Shown: positions 45,763-54,316, counted from the stretch's first letter. The stretch is 64,000 nucleotides of DNA from Streptantibioticus cattleyicolor NRRL 8057 = DSM 46488 (GCF_000240165.1 NC_017586.1:3906001-3970000); one strand, 5' to 3'. Notes: a model not told the origin generated them from the sequence alone. Made by a program: numbers and translations.

Positions 45763-46056
45763 TCACACCCGGCCCCGGCACAGCTCCAGCAGCGTCATCG
45801 CCAGCGCGGTGCCGGGCTTGCCGAGCCGTTCGTGGTAGCGGCCGATGATCTCCATCTCGCGGGTGAGGCTGACCCGCCGGCCGCCGGAGGCGATGCGGGC
45901 CCGCTGGATCGCCGCCGAGACCGCCATCCGTTCCTCGACCAGCGCGAGGATGCGCTCGTCGAGGTCGTCGATGCGGTCCCGGGCGCCGCCGATCAGCGCG
46001 GCGGCCTCCTCGGTACGGGCACCGGTCGCCTCGGTGCCCGGGGTCTGGACGCTCAT
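45763..46056 (-). CDS. chorismate mutase (AroQ type)
   Basis: Chorismate mutase converts chorismate to prephenate, the branch point towards Phe and Tyr. The 97-residue all-helical protein has RIDDLDERILALVEERMAVS near residue 27 with the conserved Arg, Lys/Arg-rich AIQRARIASGG, and REMEIIGRYHERLG, matching the stand-alone AroQ class found before guaA in actinobacteria. ATG 46056 follows the ribosome binding site GAGGAGA at seven bases. It is expressed from the minus strand behind a leader peptide and terminator (46111-46258) that look like an attenuator. Confidence 0.9.
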   Translation of the reverse strand: MSVQTPGTEATGARTEEAAALIGGARDRIDDLDERILALVEERMAVSAAIQRARIASGGRRVSLTREMEIIGRYHERLGKPGTALAMTLLELCRGRV

Positions 46057-46110
46057 GGTGGTCTCTCCTCGGGGGGATCCGCCCCGTACGGCCCGAGGAG
46101 CGGCGGCCGG

Positions 46111-46153
46111 ACGAAAACGACCAGCGCCCCGGACCGAGCCGGTCCGGGGCGCT
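46111..46153 (-). terminator. attenuator terminator before chorismate mutase
   Basis: On the minus strand AGCGCCCCGGACC-GGCTC-GGTCCGGGGCGCT forms a 13-bp perfect stem (46153-46123), followed by GGTCGTTTTCG. It lies between the leader peptide and the chorismate mutase ribosome binding site, so it would stop transcription before the gene. Its 5' arm segment CCGGACC (46147-46141) can alternatively pair with GGTCCGG in the leader (46203-46197). Confidence 0.75.
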
Positions 46154-46162
46154 GGGGGTGAG

Positions 46163-46180
46163 GTCTGAAGGTGTTCAGAC
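46163..46180 (-). other. small hairpin at the leader stop codon
   Basis: Seven-base perfect arms GTCTGAA and TTCAGAC with loop CACC on the minus strand. The 5' arm contains the TGA stop of the leader peptide, so a ribosome at the stop codon would open it. Confidence 0.65.
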
Positions 46181-46246
46181 AGCACGACCATGGCAGCCGG
46201 ACCAGCCGGTGCCATAGGTAAAGGAGAAGCGCGTGCCGTTGAACAT
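46175..46246 (-). CDS. aromatic-residue leader peptide (23 aa) of an attenuator
   Basis: The 23-codon frame from ATG 46246 to TGA encodes Phe at codons 2, 7 and 9, Tyr at 11 and Trp at 15: five aromatic residues in a short peptide (start [12 protein letters not shown], end HGRAV). It ends 22 bases before a strong terminator that precedes chorismate mutase, whose products lead to Phe and Tyr. The -10 CATAAT six bases upstream suggests a leaderless transcript starting at the ATG. The Trp codon region (TGGTCCGG) can pair with the terminator 5' arm. I interpret it as a ribosome-mediated attenuator; no experiment is known to me. Confidence 0.75.
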   Translation of the reverse strand: MFNGTRFSFTYGTGWSGCHGRAV

Positions 46247-46252
46247 GCGCCC

Positions 46253-46258
46253 ATTATG
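46253..46258 (-). promoter_or_regulatory. -10 box of the chorismate mutase leader
   Basis: CATAAT on the minus strand, six bases before ATG 46246. The -35 region is weak (CTGGCC at 18 bases). The spacing fits transcription starting at the leader start codon. Confidence 0.5.
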
Positions 46259-46334
46259 CCCGACCCGGGCGGGCGCGGCCAGCGTTCCGGCCGGTCCCGG
46301 CGGCCGAGCCGGCCGGTTCGTTTCGTACCAACGG

Positions 46335-46340
46335 TAGAAT
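46335..46340 (+). promoter_or_regulatory. candidate -10 box of guaA
   Basis: TAGAAT lies 41 bases before GTG 46381, in the region divergent from the chorismate mutase leader. The -35 is not clear. Confidence 0.4.
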
Positions 46341-46380
46341 TGGCCTCCGATCCCTTGTAGCAACAGCCGGAAGGCCGTCC

Positions 46381-47964
46381 GTGGCAGCAGCGACCCCCGC
46401 CCCTCCCGACACTGTTCTGGTCGTCGACTTCGGTGCGCAGTACGCCCAGCTCATCGCCCGCCGCGTCCGTGAGGCCCGGGTGTACAGCGAGATCGTGCCC
46501 AGCACCATGCCGGTCGCCGAGATCCTCGCCAAGAAGCCGAAGGCGATCATCCTCTCCGGCGGCCCCTCGTCGGTGTACGAGGAGGGCGCCCCGAAGCTCG
46601 ACCGCGCGCTGTTCGAGGCGGGCGTCCCCGTCTTCGGCATGTGCTACGGCTTCCAGCTGATGGCCCAGTCGCTCGGCGGCACCGTGGACAACAACGGCGC
46701 CCGTGAGTACGGCGGCACCCCGCTGCACGTCTCGCGCCCCGGCTCGACGCTCTTCCAGGGCACGCCCGAGGAGCAGTCGGTGTGGATGTCGCACGGTGAC
46801 GCCTGCTCGGCCGCGCCCGAGGGCTTCACGGTGACGGCCTCCACCGACGCCGTCCCGGTCGCCGCCTTCGAGTGCGACGAGCGGCGGCTGTACGGGGTGC
46901 AGTACCACCCCGAGGTCATGCACTCCACCCACGGCCAGCAGGTGCTGGAGCACTTCCTGTACCGCGGGGCGGGTCTGGAGCCGACCTGGACCACGCACAA
47001 CGTGGTCGAGGAGCAGGTCGCCGCCATCCGGGAGCAGGTCGGGGACAAGCGGGTCATCTGCGGGCTGTCCGGCGGCGTGGACTCCGCGGTCGCCGCGGCC
47101 CTGGTGCAGAAGGCCGTGGGCGACCAGCTGACCTGCGTCTTCGTCGACCACGGGCTGCTGCGCAAGGGCGAGGGCGAGCAGGTCGAGAAGGACTTCGTGG
47201 CCGCCACCGGCGTCCAGCTGAAGGTCGTCGACGCGCAGGAGCGGTTCCTGGCCGCGCTCGCCGGGAAGACCGACCCGGAGGAGAAGCGGAAGATCATCGG
47301 CCGGGAGTTCATCCGGGTCTTCGAGCAGGCCGCCGCCGAGGTGGTCGCCGAGGCCGGTGCGCACGGGGAGTCCGTGGAGTTCCTGGTCCAGGGCACGCTC
47401 TACCCGGACGTGGTGGAGTCCGGCGGCGGCACCGGCACCGCCAACATCAAGTCGCACCACAACGTCGGCGGCCTGCCGGAGGACCTCCAGTTCCGGCTGG
47501 TCGAGCCGCTGCGCAAGCTCTTCAAGGACGAGGTGCGCAAGGTCGGCGAGGAGCTGGGGCTGCCCGCCGAGATCGTCTGGCGCCAGCCGTTCCCCGGCCC
47601 GGGCCTGGGCATCCGGATCATCGGCGAGGTCACCCGCGACCGGCTCGACCTGCTGCGGGACGCCGACGCCATCGCCCGCGAGGAGCTGACCGCGGCCGGT
47701 CTCGACCGCGAGATCTGGCAGTGCCCGGTGGTCCTGCTCGCCGACGTCCGCTCGGTCGGCGTCCAGGGCGACGGCCGTACCTACGGCCACCCGGTCGTGC
47801 TGCGCCCGGTCTCCTCCGAGGACGCGATGACCGCCGACTGGTCCCGCCTCCCCTACGACGTCCTGGCCCGCATCTCCACCCGCATCACCAACGAGGTCCG
47901 CGACGTCAACCGCGTCGTCCTCGACGTCACCAGCAAGCCCCCGGGCACCATCGAGTGGGAGTAG
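46381..47964 (+). CDS. guaA: GMP synthase (glutamine-hydrolysing)
   Basis: GuaA converts XMP to GMP with glutamine and ATP, completing the pathway begun by GuaB. The 527-residue protein has a class I glutamine amidotransferase domain (Cys88 in FGMCYGFQ, His175 and Glu177 in YHPE), the ATP pyrophosphatase P-loop SGGVDS (229-234), and the C-terminal dimerisation domain with [10 protein letters not shown] and [14 protein letters not shown] 46381 follows GGAAGG. It is divergent from chorismate mutase, an arrangement conserved in Streptomyces. A long hairpin terminator ends the transcript. Confidence 0.98.
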   Translation: MAAATPAPPDTVLVVDFGAQYAQLIARRVREARVYSEIVPSTMPVAEILAKKPKAIILSGGPSSVYEEGAPKLDRALFEAGVPVFGMCYGFQLMAQSLGGTVDNNGAREYGGTPLHVSRPGSTLFQGTPEEQSVWMSHGDACSAAPEGFTVTASTDAVPVAAFECDERRLYGVQYHPEVMHSTHGQQVLEHFLYRGAGLEPTWTTHNVVEEQVAAIREQVGDKRVICGLSGGVDSAVAAALVQKAVGDQLTCVFVDHGLLRKGEGEQVEKDFVAATGVQLKVVDAQERFLAALAGKTDPEEKRKIIGREFIRVFEQAAAEVVAEAGAHGESVEFLVQGTLYPDVVESGGGTGTANIKSHHNVGGLPEDLQFRLVEPLRKLFKDEVRKVGEELGLPAEIVWRQPFPGPGLGIRIIGEVTRDRLDLLRDADAIAREELTAAGLDREIWQCPVVLLADVRSVGVQGDGRTYGHPVVLRPVSSEDAMTADWSRLPYDVLARISTRITNEVRDVNRVVLDVTSKPPGTIEWE

Positions 47965-47981
47965 CCCTCTCGAACATGTCA

Positions 47982-48028
47982 ACGGCCGCGCCGCCACCCG
48001 CACTTTCGGGTGGCGGCGCGGCCGTTTC
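47982..48028 (+). terminator. guaA terminator
   Basis: A 19-bp perfect stem (ACGGCCGCGCCGCCACCCG with its complement), loop CACTTT and a short T-run, 17 bases after the guaA stop. Confidence 0.92.
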
Positions 48029-48078
48029 CGCCGGGTACGCTCTTCATACGGTGCAGGATCCCGTCCATGGGAGGAACC

Positions 48079-48675
48079 ATGACTGCCGAGTCGCTGCCCG
48101 CCACCGCCTCGCCGTGGCCCGAGCCTCCGCGTGACGGCTACACCGTGGACGATCTGTTCACCCTGCCCGACCTCCCGCCGCACACCGAGTTGATCGACGG
48201 GCGTTTGGTCTTCGTGAGTCCGCAGCGGCGTTTCCACACCTTGACGATGTTGTTGCTGGACAACGGTCTACGCCGGACGATTCCCGAAGACTTCCGGGTA
48301 CGGCGGGAGATGGCGGTCGTGTTGAGCAAGCGCACTGTGCTGGAGCCCGATCTGGTCGTGGTACGGGCGGAGGCGGACGCCGATCTCGACCAGACCCGAT
48401 ATGAGGCCAACGACGTACTCATCGCCGTCGAGGTCGTCTCCCCAGACTCCGAGGCTCGTGACCGGGACACCAAGCCGCACAAATACGCGCAAGCCGGAAT
48501 CCCGCACTTCTGGCGGGTCGAGAAGACCGGCGACAAGAAGCACCCGGCCGTCTACGTCTACGAACTCGACCCGACGACCAGGACCTACGTCGTCACCGGC
48601 ATCCACCGCGACCACCTCAAGCTCGACGTCCCCTTCACCGTCGACATCGACCTCACCGAGATCGACCGGCTGTAG
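48079..48675 (+). CDS. Uma2-family (PD-(D/E)XK-like) protein
   Basis: The 198-residue product has the Uma2 layout: DDLFTLPDLPPHTELIDGRL, VSPQRRFHT, EPDLVVVRAEAD, IAVEVVSPDSEARDRDTKPH and KYAQAGIPHFWRVE, with the Glu/Asp/Lys set of the PD-(D/E)XK nuclease fold. Uma2 proteins are numerous in Streptomyces and cyanobacteria and are presumed nucleases, but their targets are unknown. ATG 48079 follows GGAGG; a frame extension upstream runs through the guaA terminator and is not used. Confidence 0.9.
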   Translation: MTAESLPATASPWPEPPRDGYTVDDLFTLPDLPPHTELIDGRLVFVSPQRRFHTLTMLLLDNGLRRTIPEDFRVRREMAVVLSKRTVLEPDLVVVRAEADADLDQTRYEANDVLIAVEVVSPDSEARDRDTKPHKYAQAGIPHFWRVEKTGDKKHPAVYVYELDPTTRTYVVTGIHRDHLKLDVPFTVDIDLTEIDRL

Positions 48676-48722
48676 CCGTCCTCGCTCTGGCCATCTCCGG
48701 TACCTGGGGGTAACTTCCGCGC

Positions 48723-49532
48723 ATGACGGAAGCAGGGACGCCGAGGAGGCCGCCGGGGGCGATACCCGTGGAGCGGCTGGAGTTCGAGATGCCGCCGCGG
48801 TTCGGGGGGGACGTGGTGGCCGAGCGGCGGTACCGGAAGGAGCGGCTGGCGGCGGCGTTGCGGTTGTTCGGGCGGTTCGGGTTCGAGGAGGGGGTGGCCG
48901 GGCACGTCACGGCGCGGGATCCGGAGTTCACGGACCATTTCTGGGTCAACCCGTTCGGGATGTCGTTCCGGCACGTGACGGTGGGCGACCTGATCCTGGT
49001 CAACGAGGACGGGCAGGTCGTGGAGGGGCGCTACCACGTCAACCAGGCGGCGTTCGCCATCCATTCACAGGTGCACCGGGCGCGGCCGGACGTGGTGGCG
49101 GCGGCGCACAGTCACTCCACGTACGGGCGGGCGCTGGCGGCGTTGGGGGAGCTGCTGGAGCCGATCACCCAGGACGTGTGCGCGTTCTACGAGGACCACG
49201 CGCTCTTCGACGACTACACCGGGGTCGTGGTCGACACCGAGGAGGGGCGCCGGATCGCCGAGGCGCTCGGGCCGCACAAGGCCGTCATCCTGCGCAACCA
49301 CGGTCTGCTCACCGTCGGTGACTCGGTGGACGCCGCCGCCTGGTGGTTCATCACCATGGAACGCTCCTGCCAGGTGCAGCTCGCGGCCAAGGCGGCCGGC
49401 AAGCCGGTGGCGATCTCCCACGAGAACGCGGTACGCACCCGCGACCAGCTCGGCAACGACCTCGTCGCCTGGATCAACTACCAGCCGCTCCATCAGCAGA
49501 CCGTGCGCGCCGAGCCCGATCTGCTGCGCTGA
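48723..49532 (+). CDS. class II aldolase/adducin-domain protein
   Basis: The 269-residue protein has the aldolase II fold: LRLFGRFGFEEGVAGHVTARD, NPFGMSFRHVTVGDLI, HQ-like [24 protein letters not shown] with the metal-binding His residues, and LRNHGLLTVG with the third His. Such proteins cleave or epimerise phosphorylated sugars or act on aldol substrates; the substrate here is not predictable. No signal peptide. It lies 47 bases after the Uma2 gene but is probably an independent gene. The family assignment is firm, the function is not. Confidence 0.88.
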   Translation: MTEAGTPRRPPGAIPVERLEFEMPPRFGGDVVAERRYRKERLAAALRLFGRFGFEEGVAGHVTARDPEFTDHFWVNPFGMSFRHVTVGDLILVNEDGQVVEGRYHVNQAAFAIHSQVHRARPDVVAAAHSHSTYGRALAALGELLEPITQDVCAFYEDHALFDDYTGVVVDTEEGRRIAEALGPHKAVILRNHGLLTVGDSVDAAAWWFITMERSCQVQLAAKAAGKPVAISHENAVRTRDQLGNDLVAWINYQPLHQQTVRAEPDLLR

Positions 49533-49612
49533 CGCGGGGTGGCGCACGGGAGTTACCATGCCCGCACCGAGTGATTCGCGCCTTTCGCGCGGAATCGGGC
49601 AGGTGTTGGCAG

Positions 49613-50032
49613 ATGATCACGCTGAGCACGCAGTCCCTCGCCGCCGACTACTTCATCGTCGGACCGCTGCTGATGGGCATCGGCTTCATCGGCGCCATGG
49701 CGTTCGTGGGGATCTTCTACGGGGTGATGCACCGCGGCCGGCCGCGGTGGGCGCCGCGCGGTCCGGCGGCGGCACCGCAGCCGCGGTCCGGGAGCTGGCG
49801 CACCGCGGAGGAGTACCGCACCCGGCGGGTCGCCGAGGACCACGGCCCCGGCCACGACGGCATGGCACCCGTGGGGTACGAGGCGTCCCGCCCCGAGCCG
49901 CCGCCGGAGGTGCCGCGCGACGGCCGGCGCCGCATGCCCTACGAGCTGCGGGACACCTACCCCGGCCGGTGCGCCGAGGCGGTGCCCCCGCAGGCCGGAC
50001 CGCTCCCGGGCAGCTCCGAGGCCGGCCGCTGA
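49613..50032 (+). CDS. small membrane protein (DUF6479-like)
   Basis: The 139-residue product has one N-terminal membrane helix (YFIVGPLLMGIGFIGAMAFV followed by GIFYG) and a cytoplasmic Pro/Arg-rich tail (RSGSWRTAEEYRTRRVAED, PPPEVPRDGRRRMPYELRD). I recognise the pattern of small actinobacterial membrane proteins classed as DUF6479, with moderate certainty. ATG 49613 has only a weak ribosome binding site. It converges on the PspC-linked genes with 11 bases between stops. Function unknown. Confidence 0.75.
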   Translation: MITLSTQSLAADYFIVGPLLMGIGFIGAMAFVGIFYGVMHRGRPRWAPRGPAAAPQPRSGSWRTAEEYRTRRVAEDHGPGHDGMAPVGYEASRPEPPPEVPRDGRRRMPYELRDTYPGRCAEAVPPQAGPLPGSSEAGR

Positions 50033-50043
50033 CGCCCGGGGGC

Positions 50044-50268
50044 TCAGCCGTCGTCGCGGGCCCGGTGCTCGCGCACCGCCCCGGTCACCGCCCCGGTGAC
50101 GGCGGCCAGCGCCATGCCGCCGAGCACCACGGGCACCAGCAAGGTCACCCGGGGGTGCCACGCGCCGGCGACGTCGAGGGCGAAGCCGGCGGCCACGGCC
50201 AGGAAGACCAGGCCGGCCACGAGCGTGCCGGTCCGCAAGGGACGACGGGACTCACGACGACTGGTCAC
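50044..50268 (-). CDS. small two-helix membrane protein
   Basis: The 74-residue product starts with TSRRESRRPLRTG, then two membrane helices (LVAGLVFLAVAAGFALDVAG and LLVPVVLGGMALAAVTGAVT) and a charged end. GTG 50268 overlaps the end of the PspC gene by 17 bases, so translation is coupled and the two proteins may act together in the membrane. An open frame extends upstream inside the PspC gene but is not expected to be used. Confidence 0.72.
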   Translation of the reverse strand: MTSRRESRRPLRTGTLVAGLVFLAVAAGFALDVAGAWHPRVTLLVPVVLGGMALAAVTGAVTGAVREHRARDDG

Positions 50269-51664
50269 GGACGACCTCCACCTCTCCCGTGCCCACGTGC
50301 AGCGTGAGCTGGACCGTACCCGACGACGCGGTGCCCGCCGCCGGACCGAGCAGGGCGGAACGTTCCACCCAGGGGCCGCCCGACACCCGCTGGTCGCCGG
50401 GGAGGCGGACGTCACCGAGGCCGACCTTGGCGGAGACCTCGACGGTGGCGTCCTTCGGCACCAGGACCCGCAGGCGTCCGGCGCCCACGTCGGCGCCGGC
50501 GTCGAGCGTCCGGCCGCCGAGGCGCACCCCGGTCAGGTCCAGTTCGGCCTGTCCGGTGCCGAGTTGGTAGTGCGGCTGGACCTGGGTCGCGTCCGCCGGG
50601 CGCCAGACCACGTCGTGCCAGTCGGTGCCGACCGACTTGGGCAGGACCGCGGCCCCGGCCAGCAGGGCGCAGGTGATCAGCGCCCAGGTGATGGTGCCGC
50701 CCCCCGAGCGGCCGAGGAAGGCGCCGGCCACCAGGCCGAGCCCGAAGACCGCGAGGGCGGCGACCAGTCCGGCCTCCAGCGTGGTGCCGAGCGGATGGTG
50801 CGGCCAGGTGAGCGTCATCACCAGCGCCGCCACCGCCACGGCCAGGGAGAACGTGGCCAGCCCCAGCCCGGTGCCCGGCCGGCGTTCCCGGGGCGCGGGA
50901 CGCGGGGGCGGCGTCCAGACGGGCGGCTGCGCGGCGGTGGTGCCCGGCGGGGTCTCCTTCTCCAGGTTCACCGGCGGGGTGGCCGAGGCGTCCTCCGGTC
51001 CCCACAGGTAGCCGGTGGTGCCGCGGGGCTCGCGCCACCAGGAGGGGCCGGCCGTGGTGGGCGGCGGCTGGGGGGCCGGGGGCGCGACGGGGGAGGCGGC
51101 CGAGGCCGCGGTCTCGCCGCCCTCCGGCCCGGTGGGCGCCGCCGCGCGCCGCCGCCGCGACCAGTACACGGCCGCCGCGGTCACCGCCAGCAGGCAGAGC
51201 GAGAACGACTGGGTGTCGCCGTTGTCCAGGGTGGACAGGAAGAAGCCGGTGCCGGCCAGGGTGAGCAGCAGCGCGGTGAGCACGGCGCCGTCGATCCGCC
51301 CGGTGAGCAGCCGGTGCAGCTCGGTCTCGTCCTCGCCCTCCAGCGGGATCAGCAGCCAGCCGATGCCGTAGACGATCAGCCCGATGCCGCCGGTGAGGGC
51401 GAGGATCGACAGGACGACGCGGAAGATCACCGGGTCCATGCCGAAGTAGCGGCCGGCGCCGCCGCACACCCCGCCCAGGACCTTCTGGCGGGTGCTGCGC
51501 CGCAGGGTCGGGGCCGGCGGCGCGGCCTGCTCGGCCGGGCCCCCGGCGCGCCGCGGGCCGGTGCCGGGCGGGGGCGTCGCCCGGTCGCCGCCCGGGTGGC
51601 CGCCCAAGTCACCGGGCCCGTCGCCGGGCCGGCCGGCGTGCGGGGTGTGGTCGTCGTGCGTCAT
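50252..51664 (-). CDS. PspC-domain membrane protein
   Basis: The 470-residue protein has a Pro/Gly-rich N-terminus, a PspC domain (about residues 52-108, with KVLGGVCGGAGRYFGMDPVI and RVVLSILALTGGIGLIVYGI), further membrane helices (residues 125-165 and 275-345) and a C-terminal beta-rich domain (from about 360, LGTGQAELDLTGVRL and GDVRLPGDQRV) like the LiaF/DUF2154 'cell wall-active antibiotics response' region. It is divergent from the PspC-type histidine kinase gene, 166 bases away, a conserved Streptomyces arrangement suggesting a membrane-stress sensing unit. Interaction with the kinase is inferred from context. Confidence 0.87.
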   Translation of the reverse strand: MTHDDHTPHAGRPGDGPGDLGGHPGGDRATPPPGTGPRRAGGPAEQAAPPAPTLRRSTRQKVLGGVCGGAGRYFGMDPVIFRVVLSILALTGGIGLIVYGIGWLLIPLEGEDETELHRLLTGRIDGAVLTALLLTLAGTGFFLSTLDNGDTQSFSLCLLAVTAAAVYWSRRRRAAAPTGPEGGETAASAASPVAPPAPQPPPTTAGPSWWREPRGTTGYLWGPEDASATPPVNLEKETPPGTTAAQPPVWTPPPRPAPRERRPGTGLGLATFSLAVAVAALVMTLTWPHHPLGTTLEAGLVAALAVFGLGLVAGAFLGRSGGGTITWALITCALLAGAAVLPKSVGTDWHDVVWRPADATQVQPHYQLGTGQAELDLTGVRLGGRTLDAGADVGAGRLRVLVPKDATVEVSAKVGLGDVRLPGDQRVSGGPWVERSALLGPAAGTASSGTVQLTLHVGTGEVEVVRDQSS

Positions 51665-51830
51665 GGCTCCATGGTGACCGCCCGGCCACCCCGGCCGGTA
51701 TCGGTGACGACCCTGGTCGAACCCTGATTACGCGGGCCGCCGGAGGGTGGCGAGGCCGGGGACCGGCCCCGGGGGTTCTCAGGGGCGTACCCTGATGCCT
51801 GCCCGCCCGCTGTCGTGTGACGATCGGATC

Positions 51831-53087
51831 ATGTCAGCCAGTACCGCGCCCGCCGGGTCCGTCCACGGCGAGTTGGACGACGCCCCGCCACGGCTCTACC
51901 GGAGTTCGGAAGGGCGCATGATCGGCGGGGTGGCCCGCGGTCTCGCCGGACACCTCGGACTGCCGGTCGCCTGGGTACGGCTGGCCTTCGTGCTGCTGGC
52001 CACCATCGGCGGTCTCGGGGTGCCGTTGTACGCGGCGTTCTGGTTCGTCGTTCCGCTGGGGGTCGGCGGGGTCGCCGAGACGCGGCCGGGCGCGCTGCGC
52101 GCCACGCCGTCCGGGCGGCGGGTGGACCGGGGCCACGTGCTGGCGCTGCTGGTGATGGCGGCCGGGTTCTTCGTCCTGCTGCGCAACCTGCGGATGGGCG
52201 ACGCCGCGTACGTGTGGCCGACGCTGCTGAGCGCGGCCGGGGTCACCCTGGTGTGGCGGCAGGCCGACAACGCCCGGCGGGCCCGCTGGGTGGAGATGAG
52301 CCGCAGCAAGCGGTGGCTGCCGGTGGCGCGCGGCGCGGCCGGGGTGATCCTGATGGCCGCCGGGTTCACCAGCTTCCTGGTGGTCCGCGGCTCGATCGGC
52401 AACCTCGGCACCGTCCTGCAGGCGTCCCTCGCCGTGATCGTCGGCATCGCCCTGCTCACCGGCCCCTACGTGGTGCGGATGACCCAGGACCTCTCCGCCG
52501 AGCGCCGCGAGCGGATACGGGCCCAGGAACGCGCCGAGGTCGCCGCCCACGTGCACGACTCCGTGCTGCACACCCTCACCCTGATCCAGCGCCGCGCCGA
52601 CGACCCGCGCGAGGTGGCCCGGCTGGCCCGGGCCCAGGAACGCGAACTGCGCGCCTGGCTCTACCGCCCCGAGGGCACCGGCCGCGAGGACGAGCCGGCC
52701 ACCCTGGCCGAGGCTGTCCGCCGGGCCGCCGCCGGGGTGGAGGACCAGCACGGGGTCCCGGTGGAGGTGGTCTGCGTCGGCGACTGCCCGCTCGACGGGA
52801 CGCTGGGCGCCCTGATCCAGGCGGCGCGTGAGGCGATGGTGAACGCGGCCAAGTACGGTGGCGACGAACCCGTCCAGGTGTACGCCGAGGCCGAGGAGGA
52901 GAAGGTCTTCGTCTCGGTGCGGGACCGCGGTCCCGGCTTCGACCTCGACCAGGTTCCGGACGACCGGATGGGCGTACGCGAGTCGATCATCGGCCGGATG
53001 AAGCGCAACGGCGGCGAGGCGCGGCTGCGCGCCGCGCCGGGCGGGGGGACCGAAGTGGAACTGGAGATGGGAAGGTCGGCGGGATGA
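51831..53087 (+). CDS. PspC-domain sensor histidine kinase
   Basis: The 418-residue protein joins an N-terminal PspC domain (residues 20-80, MIGGVARGLAGHLGLPVAWV), several membrane helices up to about residue 215, and a HisKA_3-type phosphoacceptor region with His242 in AAHVHDSVLHTL, then an ATPase domain with REAMVNAAKYG and RDRGPGFD. It phosphorylates the response regulator that follows with a four-base overlap. PspC domains sense membrane stress, so the pair may monitor envelope integrity. ATG 51831 was chosen because the upstream open frame to 51747 lacks a start signal. Confidence 0.9.
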   Translation: MSASTAPAGSVHGELDDAPPRLYRSSEGRMIGGVARGLAGHLGLPVAWVRLAFVLLATIGGLGVPLYAAFWFVVPLGVGGVAETRPGALRATPSGRRVDRGHVLALLVMAAGFFVLLRNLRMGDAAYVWPTLLSAAGVTLVWRQADNARRARWVEMSRSKRWLPVARGAAGVILMAAGFTSFLVVRGSIGNLGTVLQASLAVIVGIALLTGPYVVRMTQDLSAERRERIRAQERAEVAAHVHDSVLHTLTLIQRRADDPREVARLARAQERELRAWLYRPEGTGREDEPATLAEAVRRAAAGVEDQHGVPVEVVCVGDCPLDGTLGALIQAAREAMVNAAKYGGDEPVQVYAEAEEEKVFVSVRDRGPGFDLDQVPDDRMGVRESIIGRMKRNGGEARLRAAPGGGTEVELEMGRSAG

Positions 53088-53767
53088 GCGACGAGGCGCA
53101 GACCCCGAGGCGGGTACGGGTGGTGCTGGTGGACGACCACCGGATGTTCCGTACCGGTGTCCAGGCCGAGATCGGCGACACCGGGGCCACCGGGGTGGAG
53201 GTCGTGGGGGAGGCCGCCGACGTCGACCAGGCGGTGGCGGTGGTCACCGGCACCCGGCCGGACGTGGTCCTGCTCGACGTGCACCTGCCGGGCGGCGGCG
53301 GGGTGGAGGTGCTGCGGCGCTGCGCCACGCTGAGCGCGGACCCGGAGCGGCCGGTGCGGTTCCTGGCGCTGTCGGTCTCGGACGCGGCCGAGGACGTGAT
53401 CGGGGTGATCCGCGGCGGCGCCCGCGGCTACGTCACCAAGACGATCACCGGCCCCGACCTGGTCGACTCGATCTTCCGGGTGGCCGACGGGGACGCCGTC
53501 TTCTCGCCGCGGCTGGCCGGGTTCGTGCTCGACGCCTTCGCCTCCACCGACGCGCCGCCGGTCGACGAGGACCTCGACCGGCTCACCCAGCGTGAGCGGG
53601 AGGTGCTGCGGCTGATCGCCCGGGGCTACGCCTACAAGGAGATCGCCAAGCAGCTGTTCATCTCGGTGAAGACGGTGGAGTCCCATGTCTCCGCGGTGCT
53701 GCGGAAGTTGCAGCTGTCCAACCGGCACGAGCTGACCCGCTGGGCGGCGGCGCGTCGGCTGGTCTGA
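53084..53767 (+). CDS. NarL/LuxR-type response regulator
   Basis: The 227-residue protein has a receiver domain (VRVVLVDDHRMFRTG, phosphoacceptor Asp65 in VVLLDVHLPG, Lys in YVTKTITG) and a C-terminal LuxR HTH (LTQREREVLRLIARGYAYKE, SVKTVESHVSAVLRKL). It overlaps the upstream histidine kinase gene by four bases and is its obvious partner. Target genes are unknown; the divergent PspC protein gene is the likely first candidate. Confidence 0.95.
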   Translation: MSDEAQTPRRVRVVLVDDHRMFRTGVQAEIGDTGATGVEVVGEAADVDQAVAVVTGTRPDVVLLDVHLPGGGGVEVLRRCATLSADPERPVRFLALSVSDAAEDVIGVIRGGARGYVTKTITGPDLVDSIFRVADGDAVFSPRLAGFVLDAFASTDAPPVDEDLDRLTQREREVLRLIARGYAYKEIAKQLFISVKTVESHVSAVLRKLQLSNRHELTRWAAARRLV

Positions 53768-53779
53768 GCCGGGCGCCGG

Positions 53780-54316
53780 TCAGGCCGGGCGCACCGCGCC
53801 GCTGAGCGGGTGCTCGTCCACCGGGGCCAGCCGCACGTGGGAGCCGGGGTGCGGGGCGTGGATCATCCGGCCGTGGCCCACGTAGAGGCCGACGTGGCGC
53901 ACGCCGTGGAAGAAGACCAGGTCGCCGGGGCGGAGCCGGTCGCGGGTCACCGGGGTTCCGGCGGAGATCTGGGTGTAGGTGGTGCGCGGAAGGGCGACCC
54001 CGGCGGCCCGCCAGGCGGCCTGGGTCAGCCCGGAGCAGTCGTAGCCGTCCGGTCCGGTGCCGCCCCACCGGTAGGCCTTGCCGAGCTGCGCGTAGGCGTA
54101 GGCGACGGCCTGGGCGGCGGCGGTGGTGGCGGCCGTGTCGGGGGCGGTGACCGCCTCCGGGGCGCGGTGGTGCGGGGCGGGCACCGCGTGGCCGTCGGCG
54201 GCGGCCGCGGTGGCGGTGGCCGCGCCGGCCATGGCGAGGGTGGCGGCGGTACGGGCCACCAGACGGCTTCCGGCGCCGTTGAGCAGCCACTGCTTGGGTT
54301 TTCGGTGCGAGGGCAC
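53780..54316 (-). CDS. NlpC/P60 peptidoglycan hydrolase, short form
   Basis: The 178-residue secreted enzyme has a basic N-terminus and signal peptide (TAATLAMAGAATATAAAA), a short linker, and an NlpC/P60 domain with the catalytic Cys94 in YDCSGLTQAAW, His141 in HVGLYVG and His153 in HAPHPG. NlpC/P60 enzymes cleave D-Glu-mDAP/LL-DAP bonds in peptide stems. GTG 54316 is the start. It lacks the coiled-coil domain of the longer homologue at 55048 and has no recognisable riboswitch in the 299 bases upstream, where I see only GC-rich sequence. Confidence 0.92.
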   Translation of the reverse strand: MPSHRKPKQWLLNGAGSRLVARTAATLAMAGAATATAAAADGHAVPAPHHRAPEAVTAPDTAATTAAAQAVAYAYAQLGKAYRWGGTGPDGYDCSGLTQAAWRAAGVALPRTTYTQISAGTPVTRDRLRPGDLVFFHGVRHVGLYVGHGRMIHAPHPGSHVRLAPVDEHPLSGAVRPA

